From Actinomyces johnsonii (GTDB lineage Bacteria > Actinomycetota > Actinomycetes > Actinomycetales > Actinomycetaceae), in assembly GCF_006546835.1 (NCBI RefSeq), contig NZ_VICB01000008.1, forward strand, positions 35,206 through 99,205: a stretch of DNA of 64,000 bases, read 5' to 3'. The notes under the pieces were generated by a model. That model saw only the letters and a program-made list of their open reading frames with translations. It was not told the DNA's origin and did not search any database. Positions 28,599 through 37,845 of this stretch are shown here, one piece after another (the stretch's first letter is position 1; every line of letters starts with the position of its first letter). Position numbers and translations under genes: made by a program.

Positions 28599-29471
28599 AT
28601 GCGAGGAATCATTCTGGCCGGAGGCTCCGGCACGCGACTCAATCCGATCACCCTGGGAACCTCCAAGCAGCTGGTGCCCGTCTACGACAAGCCGATGATC
28701 TACTACCCGCTGAGCACCCTCATGCTCGCCGGGATCCGGGACGTTCTCATCATCACCACCCCCCACGACGCCCCCGCCTTCCACCGCCTCCTGGGCGACG
28801 GCAGCCGGCTCGGCGTCAACCTGTCCTACACCGTCCAGCAGGAGCCCAACGGCCTTGCCCAGGCCTTCGTCCTGGGCGCCGACTTCATCGGCGACGACAG
28901 CGCCGCCCTGGTCCTGGGCGACAACATCTTCTACGGTCCCGGCATGGGCACCCAGCTGCGCCGTCACACCAGCCCCGACGGCGGCGTCGTCTACGCCTAC
29001 CAGGTCGCCGACCCCACGGCCTACGGCGTCGTCGAGTTCGACGAGGACTTCAAGGCCATCTCCATCGAGGAGAAGCCCACCCGTCCCCGCTCCACCTACG
29101 CCGTGCCCGGCCTGTACTTCTATGACAACGACGTCGTCGAGATCGCGAAGAACCTCAAGCCCTCCGCCCGCGGCGAGTACGAGATCACCGACGTCAACCG
29201 CACCTACTTGGAGGCCGGCAGGCTCACCGTCGAGGTCCTCCCCCGCGGCACCGCCTGGCTCGACACCGGAACCTTCGACTCGCTGGCCGACGCCACCGGC
29301 TTCATCCGCACCGTCCAGCACCGACAGGGCCTCAACATCGGCGCCCCCGAGGAGGTCGCCTGGCGCATGGGCTTCATCGACGACGAAGGCCTGCGCCAGC
29401 GCGCCGAGCCCCTGGTGAAGTCCGGCTACGGGGCCTACCTCCTGGGCCTGCTGGAGCACAAACAGGCCTGA
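28599..29471 (+). CDS. rmlA: Glucose-1-phosphate thymidylyltransferase
   Basis: 290-residue RmlA (RfbA), which makes dTDP-glucose from glucose-1-P and dTTP, the first and usually feedback-regulated step of dTDP-rhamnose synthesis. It begins [20 protein letters not shown], the nucleotide-binding signature. [17 protein letters not shown], the LGDNIFYG metal site and [13 protein letters not shown] follow, all canonical, and the length is exactly that of the family. The start is ATG 28599, with GGAG close upstream; the frame is open far upstream without similarity. The next gene is the LicC/LicA-like fusion 185 bp downstream. Confidence 0.97.
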   Translation: MRGIILAGGSGTRLNPITLGTSKQLVPVYDKPMIYYPLSTLMLAGIRDVLIITTPHDAPAFHRLLGDGSRLGVNLSYTVQQEPNGLAQAFVLGADFIGDDSAALVLGDNIFYGPGMGTQLRRHTSPDGGVVYAYQVADPTAYGVVEFDEDFKAISIEEKPTRPRSTYAVPGLYFYDNDVVEIAKNLKPSARGEYEITDVNRTYLEAGRLTVEVLPRGTAWLDTGTFDSLADATGFIRTVQHRQGLNIGAPEEVAWRMGFIDDEGLRQRAEPLVKSGYGAYLLGLLEHKQA

Positions 29472-29656
29472 GACGGCGCATCTGATCGCCCGCAACTCTT
29501 ACGCCCGTGGGTGGGACGGCACGAACCGGCGCCGTCCCACCCACGGAGCATCTCTCATCACCTCTGCACGTCCCTCCGAGCCCACCTCAGCAGTTCAGTT
29601 TTCCCTCTCAGCATGCTATCTTCGAACAACATAGATTTTGCTGCTTTACTGAACGG

Positions 29657-31486
29657 ATGGTGGAGGCGATGGCAGGCACCCTGTCGCAGTCGCAGTTCGA
29701 TGTGCTCTACGCCCTTCTGCGGGCCGATGACGCCCTCACCCAGCGCCGGATCCAGGAATCCACAAGCATGTCCCTGGGGCGGGTCAACGCCGTCGTCCGC
29801 GAGTGCGAGGCGGCCGGTTACATCCTGGAGCGCCACCTGACCGAGGCGGGCCGAGCCGCCCTGGAGCCCTACCGGGTGAACAACGCCGTCATCATGGCTG
29901 CGGGGCTGTCCCAGCGCTTCGCCCCGATTTCCTACGAGCGCCCCAAGGGCATGCTGCGCGTGCGCGACGAGGTCCTGGTCGAGCGGCAGATCCGCCAACT
30001 GCACGAGGCCGGCATCAAGGACGTGACGATCGTCGTGGGCTACAAGAAGGAGTACTTCTTCTACCTGGCCGAGCAGTTCGGCGTGAAGATCGTCGTCAAC
30101 GACGACTACGTCTCGCGCAACAACAACGGCTCCCTGTGGCTGGTGCGCGACATCCTGGCCAACACCTTCATCTGTTCCTCGGACGACTACTTCACGGACA
30201 ACCCTTTCGAGTCCCACGTCTACAAGGCCTACTACTCAGCCCAGTACATCGAGGGACCCACCGAGGAGTGGTGCATCACCACAGGCCCGGGCGAGCGGAT
30301 CACAGACATCGAGGTCGGAGGCGCTGACGCCTGGATTATGCTCGGCCACGTCTACTTCGACCGGGTCTTCTCCGCCACCTTCCGGCGCATCCTGGAAACG
30401 GTTTACCACCTACCCGAAACGGCGCCCAAGCTGTGGGAGGCGATCTACATCGAGCACGTCAAGGAGCTCGATATGGTCATGCGCCGCTACCCCGAGGGCA
30501 TGATCAACGAGTTCGACTCGGTCGACGAGATCCGCTCCTTCGATCCCAAGTTCATCGAGAACGTGGACTCCGAGGTCTTCGACCACATCTCCGAGGCCCT
30601 GGGCTGCCGCAAGACGGACATCTCGGGCTTCTACCCCCTCAAGCAGGGGCTGACCAACCTGTCATGCCATTTCGCCGTGGACGGCGAGGAGTACGTCTAC
30701 CGCCATCCCGGCATCGGCACCGAGGAGATCGTCGACCGCCATGCCGAGGCGGCCGGCCTGCGCCTGGCCTGCGAGCTCGGCCTGGACACGACCTTCGTGG
30801 CCGACGACGACGTCAAGGGGTGGAAAATCTCCCGGTTCGTGCCCGAGGCTCGCAACCTTGAGACCACCAATGTCGACGAGCTCAGGCAGGCCATGCGCAT
30901 GGCCCGCAGGCTGCACACCTCCGGCAAGACGCTCGAGCGGGACTTCGACTACATCCGGGAGGCCCTGCGCTACGAGCAGCTGGTCGAGCGTCACCATCCC
31001 ATCGACGTCCCCGACTACGTGGAGCTGCGCGCCAAGGTGATGCGACTCAAGGTCGCCGCCGACGCCGATGGTTTCGAGCGGACGCCCAGTCACAACGATT
31101 TCTACCCACCGAACTTTCTGGTGGCCGCCGACGGCCACATCGATCTCATCGACTGGGAGTACGCCGGCATGTCCGACATCGCCAGCGATTTCGGGACCCT
31201 GGTGGTGTGTACGCAGATGAGCGTTGAGCGCGCCGACGAGGCGATCGGCTACTACTTCGATCGCACCCCCACCACTCTGGAGCGCCGCCACTTCTGGTCC
31301 TATGTGGTCTTCGCGGGCTGGTGCTGGTACGTGTGGGCACTGGCCAAGGAGGCCGAGGGCGACGACGCCGGTCAGGATATCTTCACCTATTACCGCCACG
31401 TCACCGACTACGTCGACGCCCTGCTGTCCTGGTACGAAGGCGGGGAGGAGGCGGTCCCGGAGGTCTTCGCCGGCGGCGCAGACTGA
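29657..31486 (+). CDS. Winged-helix / LicC-like cytidylyltransferase / LicA-like choline kinase fusion
   Basis: 609 residues with three domains. Residues 1-72 form a MarR-like winged helix (QFDVLYALLRADDALTQRRI). Residues 74-310 are a nucleotidyltransferase with AAGLSQRF (81-88), K98, VVGYKKEYFFYLAEQFGVK, an SSDD acidic site (174-177) and HVKELDMVMRRYPEGMINEF near its end, closely like pneumococcal LicC. Residues 320-595 are a choline/ethanolamine kinase fold with a catalytic HNDFYPPN motif (479-486) and IDWEYAGMSD (498-507), closely like LicA. The predicted job is phosphorylating choline and making CDP-choline for surface decoration. Ethanolamine or another amino alcohol is possible. ATG 29657 is chosen; ATG 29669 is an alternative. 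A GT2 gene follows, and licD is 3.5 kb away. Confidence 0.88.
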   Translation: MVEAMAGTLSQSQFDVLYALLRADDALTQRRIQESTSMSLGRVNAVVRECEAAGYILERHLTEAGRAALEPYRVNNAVIMAAGLSQRFAPISYERPKGMLRVRDEVLVERQIRQLHEAGIKDVTIVVGYKKEYFFYLAEQFGVKIVVNDDYVSRNNNGSLWLVRDILANTFICSSDDYFTDNPFESHVYKAYYSAQYIEGPTEEWCITTGPGERITDIEVGGADAWIMLGHVYFDRVFSATFRRILETVYHLPETAPKLWEAIYIEHVKELDMVMRRYPEGMINEFDSVDEIRSFDPKFIENVDSEVFDHISEALGCRKTDISGFYPLKQGLTNLSCHFAVDGEEYVYRHPGIGTEEIVDRHAEAAGLRLACELGLDTTFVADDDVKGWKISRFVPEARNLETTNVDELRQAMRMARRLHTSGKTLERDFDYIREALRYEQLVERHHPIDVPDYVELRAKVMRLKVAADADGFERTPSHNDFYPPNFLVAADGHIDLIDWEYAGMSDIASDFGTLVVCTQMSVERADEAIGYYFDRTPTTLERRHFWSYVVFAGWCWYVWALAKEAEGDDAGQDIFTYYRHVTDYVDALLSWYEGGEEAVPEVFAGGAD

Positions 31487-31625
31487 CCAGCCCGAACCCT
31501 GAGGAAAGACCGGAGCCAGTCGGATGATTCACACCGTGCGTCCCGGCGGCCCGTGTCCAGCCTGGCTAGACTGCTGACTCATCGCGAAGACGTGCGGTCG
31601 GCGACCATCAGTGACCAGGAGACTC

Positions 31626-32507
31626 ATGCTCGACATCATGCTCCCGTTCTGGGGCGAGCCCCGGTACCTGTACGAGACGGTCGAGGCCGTTCTACGCCAG
31701 ACCGATGAGCGCTGGCGGTTGACCGTCGTCGATGACTGCTACCCGGATCCCGAGGTGCCCGAGTACTTCGAGCGCCTGGGCCACCCGCAGGTCACTTACA
31801 TCCGCAACGAGGAGAACCTCGGTATCACCGCGAACTACGAGCGCTGCATCGAGATGGCCTCGGCGGACCTGGTGATGCTGCTGGGCTGTGACGACATCAT
31901 GCAGCCCGACTACGTGGCACGGGTGCTGACTCTTCATGAGAAGTTCCCGCAGGCGGACATCCTTCAGCCCGGGGTCCAGATCATCGATTCCCAAGGGCGC
32001 GCCGTGAGCACCCTGACCGACTCGATCAAACGCGTCGTCATGCCGCGCACGCGCCAGCCCCTCCTGCTCAGTGGCGAGGAACTGGCCGCCTCCCTGCTCA
32101 AGGCGGACTGGCTCTACTGGCCCTCGCTGACCTTCCGCCGTGAGGCGCTCGTCTCGACGCCCTTCCGCCCCGGCTTCCCCATCATCCAGGACCTGGCCCT
32201 GGTCATCGACATCATTGCGGCCGGCGGCTGCCTCCTACTCGATCCGCACATGTGCTTCTCCTACCGGCGCCATGAGGAGTCCGCCTCCTCGACGTCACTG
32301 TTCGATGGACGCCGGTTCGCTGGCGAGCGCACCTACTTCGCCCTGGCCGCCCGCATCATGCGGCGCAACGGCTGGCACCGGGCCGCACGCGCGGCGAAGC
32401 GGCACACAATCTCACGGGCTCACGCCCTGTCGCTGTTGCCGACGGCGCTGCGCCGTCAGGACTCGACGGCGGTACGCACCCTGACCACTCACATCCTGGC
32501 GCGCTGA
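31626..32507 (+). CDS. Family 2 glycosyltransferase (copy A of a paralogous pair)
   Basis: 293-residue GT2 enzyme (GT-A fold). It starts LDIMLPFWGEPRYLYETVEA and has LTVVDDCYPDP, NLGITANYERC and the LGCDDIM metal-binding DxD region at about 90-96. The following motifs include ADWLYWPSLTFRREAL and the acidic IIQDLALV. ATG 31626 follows CAGGAG; an earlier GTG at 31611 lacks a site. It is co-directional with the LicC/LicA fusion and converges on an acyltransferase. A protein of identical length encoded at 37846-38727 is roughly 40 % identical by eye. It is probably a polysaccharide sugar transferase; donor unknown. Confidence 0.9.
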   Translation: MLDIMLPFWGEPRYLYETVEAVLRQTDERWRLTVVDDCYPDPEVPEYFERLGHPQVTYIRNEENLGITANYERCIEMASADLVMLLGCDDIMQPDYVARVLTLHEKFPQADILQPGVQIIDSQGRAVSTLTDSIKRVVMPRTRQPLLLSGEELAASLLKADWLYWPSLTFRREALVSTPFRPGFPIIQDLALVIDIIAAGGCLLLDPHMCFSYRRHEESASSTSLFDGRRFAGERTYFALAARIMRRNGWHRAARAAKRHTISRAHALSLLPTALRRQDSTAVRTLTTHILAR

Positions 32508-32535
32508 CCCCTCCATCGCCGAGCAGAGCATGAGC

Positions 32536-33633
32536 TTAGCGGGCCTGCTGGCGCAGGTCGCCCCAGGGACGGCGCCCCCGGGACCAGCGCATGGCAGCGC
32601 GCTCGATACCGAGCCAGCTGGCCACCGACAGAATGATGGTGACGAGACCGGCCACCAGCAGCAGGAGGGGCAGGCCGTGGCGGTGCATCCCCAGCAGAAT
32701 GAGCAGCTGGAGAACCGGGAAGTGGTAGATGTAGACGCCGTAGGAGATGTCGTGGACCTTGATGATCTCCGGCGAGGGCAGGACCGCACCGAGCCACAGG
32801 ACGACGTAGGCGATGAGCGGCGAGGCCAGCTGAGCGCCGAAGCTCGGTAGCACCAGGATGAGTGCCACGGCCCCGGACGTCGAGGCGAGCGCGATCCACG
32901 GCCTCATGGGGATGCGCTCGCGCAACTGGTACATGAGTGCTCCGCCCAGGAAGTAGGGCAGCATGAAGATCAGTAGGGCGAACTCACTGTTGTCGTCCAC
33001 GTAGGGACCGATCCGGTTGATGCCGGCGTGCATGGCGACACTGACCAGGAACAGCAGCGCCGTGGGCCACACGTGGGAACGGATGAACTTCCAGGACAGG
33101 AAGACGCCGATGATGATGTAGCACCAGAACTCGTAGTAGAGGCTCCACAGGGATCCGTTCCAAGCCCCGGGATAGGGCACGGAGGCCAGCGTCGTGCCGA
33201 TGTTGTAGGTGGAGATGTGCAGCAGGATGTTGGAGTAGACGTAGCCTCCGGGCGTGGGACTCGCACCGAAGAAGCCATCAATCGTTCCCTTCTCGATGAC
33301 ATGGGCGGCCGGCGCCATGACGAAGGCGACGAAGACGAGGGAGAACAAGAAGCCGGGGAAGATACGAGTGACCCGGTTGATGAGGTAGGGACCAGCGTCG
33401 GCGCGCATGCGCGAGCCCGTAATGAGGAAGCCGGAGATGGCGAAGAAGCCGACGACGCCCCAGCTGCCGAGATGCTGTCCGGCCACCTCGTACCCGTCTC
33501 CGGTTCCGGCGAGGATGTCCGCATGGGAGTAGAAGACCAGGAAGGCCAGCACCAGCCGGAGAAGGTTGAGGGCGTTGTCGCGGGACCCGAGGTCACGAGG
33601 AGCAAACAAACCGGCTGAACGGGGCAATGGCAT
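32536..33633 (-). CDS. Acyltransferase 3 family membrane protein (O-acetylase-like)
   Basis: 365 residues with about ten membrane helices, typical of Acyl_transf_3 enzymes that O-acetylate surface glycans. The N-terminal RDNALNLLRLVLAFLVFYSHADIL carries the conserved helix-1 His. GVVGFFAISGFLITGSRM follows, with NRVTRIFPGFLFSLV next and ISYGVYIYHFPVLQLL near the end, all standard. It is last in a minus-strand series licD - flippase - acyltransferase (41-nt gap after the flippase) and converges on GT2 copy A with a 28-bp gap. The substrate is presumably the local polysaccharide. Confidence 0.9.
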   Translation of the reverse strand: MPLPRSAGLFAPRDLGSRDNALNLLRLVLAFLVFYSHADILAGTGDGYEVAGQHLGSWGVVGFFAISGFLITGSRMRADAGPYLINRVTRIFPGFLFSLVFVAFVMAPAAHVIEKGTIDGFFGASPTPGGYVYSNILLHISTYNIGTTLASVPYPGAWNGSLWSLYYEFWCYIIIGVFLSWKFIRSHVWPTALLFLVSVAMHAGINRIGPYVDDNSEFALLIFMLPYFLGGALMYQLRERIPMRPWIALASTSGAVALILVLPSFGAQLASPLIAYVVLWLGAVLPSPEIIKVHDISYGVYIYHFPVLQLLILLGMHRHGLPLLLLVAGLVTIILSVASWLGIERAAMRWSRGRRPWGDLRQQAR

Positions 33634-33674
33634 GCGCGCCAGCCTATCGGAGCCGTTCCACCGTCACCTCTCGG

Positions 33675-34940
33675 TCACGAGTGTCCTTCGCCGCTATGAG
33701 TTGCGACGGCGCGATGCTGGAACAGGGCGAAGAGGAGAACCAGGACGCCCATTCCGCAGGTATAGGCGATGGAGACGCCCAGGAGACCTTGTGAGGGGAC
33801 GAGGAGGACGAACATCAGCGTCATCGCCACGGCCGCGAGGGCGTATCCCACGAAGGCGAGCTTCTGAAGCCGCATCGTGGTCAGGGCGTAGTAGAGGACG
33901 ACGCTGGCGGCATTCATGGCTCCGCCGAGGACCAGAACCATGAGCTCGGCGCGGAACATGGAGATGTCTGTGCCGTAGACGAGCCCCAGTATGGGAGCGC
34001 CTGCCAGGAAGGTGACCGTTCCAACGACGACGAATGCCCCGACGGTCACCAGCAGCCCGCGCCGGATGAGCCGGTTGAAACCGGGCAGGTCGGCGCCCAC
34101 CCACAGACTCGCCATGGAGGTGAGCAGAGGGCGGAAGACCATGATGGAGAGCAGGTTGATCGCCATAGCAGGCATGAACAGGATCGTGAAATATCCCTGT
34201 TGGGTGGAGTCGAGATAGTGCTTGATGGAGAATCTCGGCGCACTCGCCAGGTACATGGAGATGAAGGATGCCAGGCACAGGGGCAGGCAGATGATCAGCA
34301 GCTCCTTGATCAGCCGAGATTCCCACACGGGCCGCTGTGGGAAGAGACCGCGTGCCCGAGGCACGTAGAGGAGCACCGTGGCGACCAGGGAGACGGCCAG
34401 CGTGACGACAGTCGAGCTCAGAAGCTCACCGGTGGCAATGAGCATGCCGGAGAACGCCGCTGCCGTCGTCAACGAGCGCCAGAACCAGGACTGTCCCCCG
34501 ATGTCGAGACGACCCGCCCGCTGGAACTCGCAGACGTAGACATCCTCGAAAGCGTCGAAGAGGCGAAGGGAGGCGATAAGGATGATGAGCAGCATGTCCC
34601 CGGGCCCGTCGCCGAAGAGCAGCGCGTAGCCGACGATGCCCAGGATCATGAGCCCCACTGTGACGATCCTGGTGGCCAGGTAAGTGCCGAAGCTGAAACG
34701 ATGCTCTAAGTCGGTGACCTGGTACGGCCTGACCTCGTACATGCCCAGGGGCTGGAACTGCTGCCCGGCCTGGTAGGCCAGTCCGAAGACTCCGCCCGCG
34801 GCGAGCCCGGCGGAGCGGGTGACGACCACCGTCAGAATGACCGTCGCCAACGACATCATGACGGAGGCGGCGGTGTTCCAGAAGTAGTCGCGGCTGACCT
34901 GCGACCTCTTACTATTCTGAGTGTCCTCCATGCGAGGCAT
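33675..34940 (-). CDS. Polysaccharide flippase, Wzx/TacF-like (MOP superfamily)
   Basis: 421 residues and 11-12 predicted membrane helices, with the usual N-terminal start RDYFWNTAASVMMSLATVIL. MOP-family flippases move undecaprenyl-linked glycans across the membrane. The gene sits 12 nt downstream of a licD gene. In pneumococci the flippase TacF, which exports choline-bearing teichoic acid precursors, has the same association with licD genes, so a TacF-like role is a reasonable inference. ATG 34940 has AAGG upstream; a second ATG at 34931 is possible. The window also encodes an ABC-type polysaccharide exporter, so this flippase may serve a different polymer. Confidence 0.85.
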   Translation of the reverse strand: MPRMEDTQNSKRSQVSRDYFWNTAASVMMSLATVILTVVVTRSAGLAAGGVFGLAYQAGQQFQPLGMYEVRPYQVTDLEHRFSFGTYLATRIVTVGLMILGIVGYALLFGDGPGDMLLIILIASLRLFDAFEDVYVCEFQRAGRLDIGGQSWFWRSLTTAAAFSGMLIATGELLSSTVVTLAVSLVATVLLYVPRARGLFPQRPVWESRLIKELLIICLPLCLASFISMYLASAPRFSIKHYLDSTQQGYFTILFMPAMAINLLSIMVFRPLLTSMASLWVGADLPGFNRLIRRGLLVTVGAFVVVGTVTFLAGAPILGLVYGTDISMFRAELMVLVLGGAMNAASVVLYYALTTMRLQKLAFVGYALAAVAMTLMFVLLVPSQGLLGVSIAYTCGMGVLVLLFALFQHRAVATHSGEGHS

Positions 34941-34952
34941 GCGCTGCGGCCT

Positions 34953-35870
34953 TCAGTCGGCCGCAGTGCCGGTAGTCCCGGAGGCCGGCTCGGTGCTCGT
35001 CTCAGCAGTGTCGGCGTAGGGCCCGAAGTCGATCTCGCAGGGCTTATGGTTGCGGCGCTGTTCCAGAGGCGGCAGCTCCATGTAGTCGCCGTAGGAGCGG
35101 CGCATCATGGCGTCGTAGTTGCGGGCGACCTGGACGGTGATGTTCTCGAAGGGGAGCTCGAGGGGAGGGTAGAGGTCGTCCATGGTAACGGCCCAGTTCT
35201 CCGGGTCCCGCATGGAGAAGTCGGCCATCCGCTTGGTGGTGGCGTGCTCGTAGGTGCGCGCGGCCTTCTCCCAGCGCCCCTGGAGTGAGCGCGGGGTGGC
35301 GCGCATGAGGCGCAGGCCGACGTGGATCGCCGAGGTGATCGTGTAGATCGCCATGCGCTTGGCCCCGGTGATACCGATGAGGTAAGGGGTCGGCGTGCCC
35401 TGAAGGTAGAGGAGACGGCCCCACAGCCAGGTCTTACGGCTCATCCTGCGGAAGGCGCGAACGTCGTCAGGCACGTTGTCCACGGGCAGGATGTCCAGGG
35501 AGATCGGCATCCGGTAGGCGGAACCCTTGCCGAACTCAGGGATCAGGAGGGTGCCTTTCAGACCGAGTTTGGTGAACATGAAGGGGTACTCGGGGCGGGT
35601 CCTGGTGTTGTCGATCTGGTAGTCGTCCGGCAGGACCGAGGGCGCCTCGGCGAGGAAGCGCTCGTAGTTGGCGCGAGTCATGAGCACGTCGACGTCGTCG
35701 TCCCAGGGGATGAAGCCCTGGTGGCGAATCGCCCCGATCATGGTGCCGCCGTAGACGGAGTAGGGGATGCCGAGGCGGCGGCAGGTGTCGTCGAAGTCCT
35801 TGAGCATCTTCAGAAGCAGAGCCTGGATGCGCCTCAGCAGCTCCGGGTCGTCCAACAGCGCTTCAGACAC
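34953..35870 (-). CDS. licD: LicD family phosphotransferase
   Basis: 305-residue LicD-family protein; LicD enzymes transfer phosphocholine from CDP-choline to surface glycans. The nucleotidyltransferase-like signature YGGTMIGAIRHQGFIPWDDD is at residues 40-59, followed by DVLM, giving the acidic DDDVDV cluster. PISLDILPVDNVPDD and DDLYPPLELPFENITVQVAR are further family motifs. The start is GTG 35870 with AGGAG upstream. It is 12 nt upstream of the flippase gene. Together with the LicC/LicA-like fusion at 29657-31486 it completes a minimal phosphocholine route. Some LicD/fukutin relatives transfer other phospho-groups, so the ligand is inferred. Confidence 0.92.
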   Translation of the reverse strand: MSEALLDDPELLRRIQALLLKMLKDFDDTCRRLGIPYSVYGGTMIGAIRHQGFIPWDDDVDVLMTRANYERFLAEAPSVLPDDYQIDNTRTRPEYPFMFTKLGLKGTLLIPEFGKGSAYRMPISLDILPVDNVPDDVRAFRRMSRKTWLWGRLLYLQGTPTPYLIGITGAKRMAIYTITSAIHVGLRLMRATPRSLQGRWEKAARTYEHATTKRMADFSMRDPENWAVTMDDLYPPLELPFENITVQVARNYDAMMRRSYGDYMELPPLEQRRNHKPCEIDFGPYADTAETSTEPASGTTGTAAD

Positions 35871-35957
35871 GGTCTGACACTCCTATCGTTTCTCAGCCAT
35901 GGTTGCGTCGGCCTCCCGACGAACCCGCATGCGATTGTGCCACACGGGTGAGCCGGC

Positions 35958-37841
35958 TCAAGCTGTCCGCAGCTCGGTCTCCGATTCGGGCAGGGACGCA
36001 TTGAGCGAACCTTTGCACTCTCCCTTGTTGTCGATCTCGACACCGATGTTCGGGGTGTCCCCATCGACTGTGAGACCGTCCTGACCCAGGTCTTCGGCTG
36101 GGACCATGCGCACAAGAAGGACCACCATGCCGATGACGAAGAGAACCATGGCCACGCCAGCTCCCCACAGCGGTACCGGCGGGAGCCAGGAGTCCTTGGT
36201 GATGTAGCGCCAGGAGCCGTAGATGCCGTTGATGTAACGATGCATCGTGATGATGAGGCCAGCGACGTGGGTAACGACGAACAGCAGCACCCAGGACAGG
36301 AGCAGGCGACGGCCCATCGGGATTCGGCGGTGAGACAAGCGGGCCTGCAGTACGAAGGCTACGAGTACGGGCAGACCGATGAGGACGGGGAAGATGTACC
36401 GCCCCTGCCACATCCAGCCGATGACTCGGGCCTCCCGCCCGTGCAGCACCGCTGGGACCAGCACGCAAAAGATAAGACCAGTCCCCAGAGCCACGGTCCG
36501 TTCACGCCAGGAACCCACAGTCCACACCAGCAGCATCGAGGCGACGAAGGCCACGGAGAACATGATGACCCACCACATGGGCATGACCGTGTCCATCCAT
36601 CCGAAAGTTCCGACGATCTGCTGGATGTAAGTGTCCGTTGAGTAGAGCGTCCCCTTGAAGACGCGACGGAAGAGGAGCTCCGGAGCGGCGTCAGGGCCGC
36701 CTCCCCCCTCCAGCCCGTTGGTGACCAGAACCCAGGCCGAGGCTGCTACCGTCCCCAGGAAGGCGACCAGGATGGGCAGCCATGAACGGCGGTCCTTGAT
36801 AACCCGCCAGGTGAAGCGCCACGGTTGGAGCGCAATGCAGCTGATGACGATGAGCGCGAGGAAGAAGGGGGACAGTCCGCGGGAGTTGGCGAACATGACG
36901 GTGATGAAGGCCAGGAGCCACATCCGCCGTCCGAGCAGCTCGGGAGCCGGCTTCCGAATGACGAGGAGCAGTTGGCACCATAGGGCGAAGGCCGCACTGA
37001 TTTCCAGGGCCTGCGGATTGATGACGCTGCACAGGAACACGGCCGACGGCGTGACAACGGCTGTCGCAGCCACCATCGATAGAGCCGGCATATCCGCCTG
37101 CCGGAGCGCACGGAACCCCACGGCGAAAAACAGCGCCGAGATCGTCACACTGATGAGACGCATGAGATAGATGTTGACGAGATTATCCGGAAGCAAGGAC
37201 GGCCATCCGATAATGCCGTAGTAAAGCGGGTTGTACAACGCCGCTGGAGACACCACCTGACGGACTCCTTCAGGAGTCTCCTGGGTGAAGACTTTGGACA
37301 CATCGCAGATCGACTCCGGCACGTCCGGATGGAAGGCATTGCACATGAAATCCTGCGCGTCGCGATACATCTCAGGAATAGCGACTTCCCGCGTCCCGAG
37401 GATCTCAGGGTTGACGACCTGGCCGCGAACGGTGGCGACTGCTTTCCACATGTGCGCCGGCTCATCGGCCGCAGCCATCGCCGGCACATAGAACGCCCAC
37501 GCCGACATCAAGACGAACAGGGCTCCGAAAGCCAGCCAGAACACTTGACCAGGGGTGAGCCGCTCAGCCGTGACCAGCCAACGCGTCAGGCGGCCATGCG
37601 CCACCTTCCCCTCGGTAGCGCAGCGAAGGTCGGCCATCTCAGCCACAGACCCGGAGAAAACGCATTCCTGCTCGGCCGAGGAATCTGCCTCCGGCTCGGT
37701 TTCAGAGCTGCCCCCGCCATCGGCGTCGGACTGGGCGGCCTCCTCATCAAACGTTTCAGACTCGACGGTATTGCCTGTGGCATAACTTGTGTCGATCGCG
37801 GCACTAGTCTCAGGGGCCGCCGCGGCGTCAAGGTGCTTCAC
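35958..37841 (-). CDS. DUF2142 family large membrane protein
   Basis: 627 residues. An acidic Ser/Glu-rich cytosolic N-terminus of about 70 residues precedes some 12 membrane helices. The first extracytoplasmic loop carries AADEPAHMW, the acidic motif expected of a GT-C-like fold, and WMWQGRYIFPVLIGLPVL is the hallmark near the end. DUF2142 proteins are common in actinobacterial and streptococcal glycan loci and are suspected lipid-linked sugar transferases. The GTG start at 37841 is 4 nt after GT2 copy B, implying coupling; licD follows 87 bp downstream. A second, shorter related protein is at 42277-43731. Confidence 0.83.
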   Translation of the reverse strand: MKHLDAAAAPETSAAIDTSYATGNTVESETFDEEAAQSDADGGGSSETEPEADSSAEQECVFSGSVAEMADLRCATEGKVAHGRLTRWLVTAERLTPGQVFWLAFGALFVLMSAWAFYVPAMAAADEPAHMWKAVATVRGQVVNPEILGTREVAIPEMYRDAQDFMCNAFHPDVPESICDVSKVFTQETPEGVRQVVSPAALYNPLYYGIIGWPSLLPDNLVNIYLMRLISVTISALFFAVGFRALRQADMPALSMVAATAVVTPSAVFLCSVINPQALEISAAFALWCQLLLVIRKPAPELLGRRMWLLAFITVMFANSRGLSPFFLALIVISCIALQPWRFTWRVIKDRRSWLPILVAFLGTVAASAWVLVTNGLEGGGGPDAAPELLFRRVFKGTLYSTDTYIQQIVGTFGWMDTVMPMWWVIMFSVAFVASMLLVWTVGSWRERTVALGTGLIFCVLVPAVLHGREARVIGWMWQGRYIFPVLIGLPVLVAFVLQARLSHRRIPMGRRLLLSWVLLFVVTHVAGLIITMHRYINGIYGSWRYITKDSWLPPVPLWGAGVAMVLFVIGMVVLLVRMVPAEDLGQDGLTVDGDTPNIGVEIDNKGECKGSLNASLPESETELRTA

Positions 37842-37845
37842 AGCG

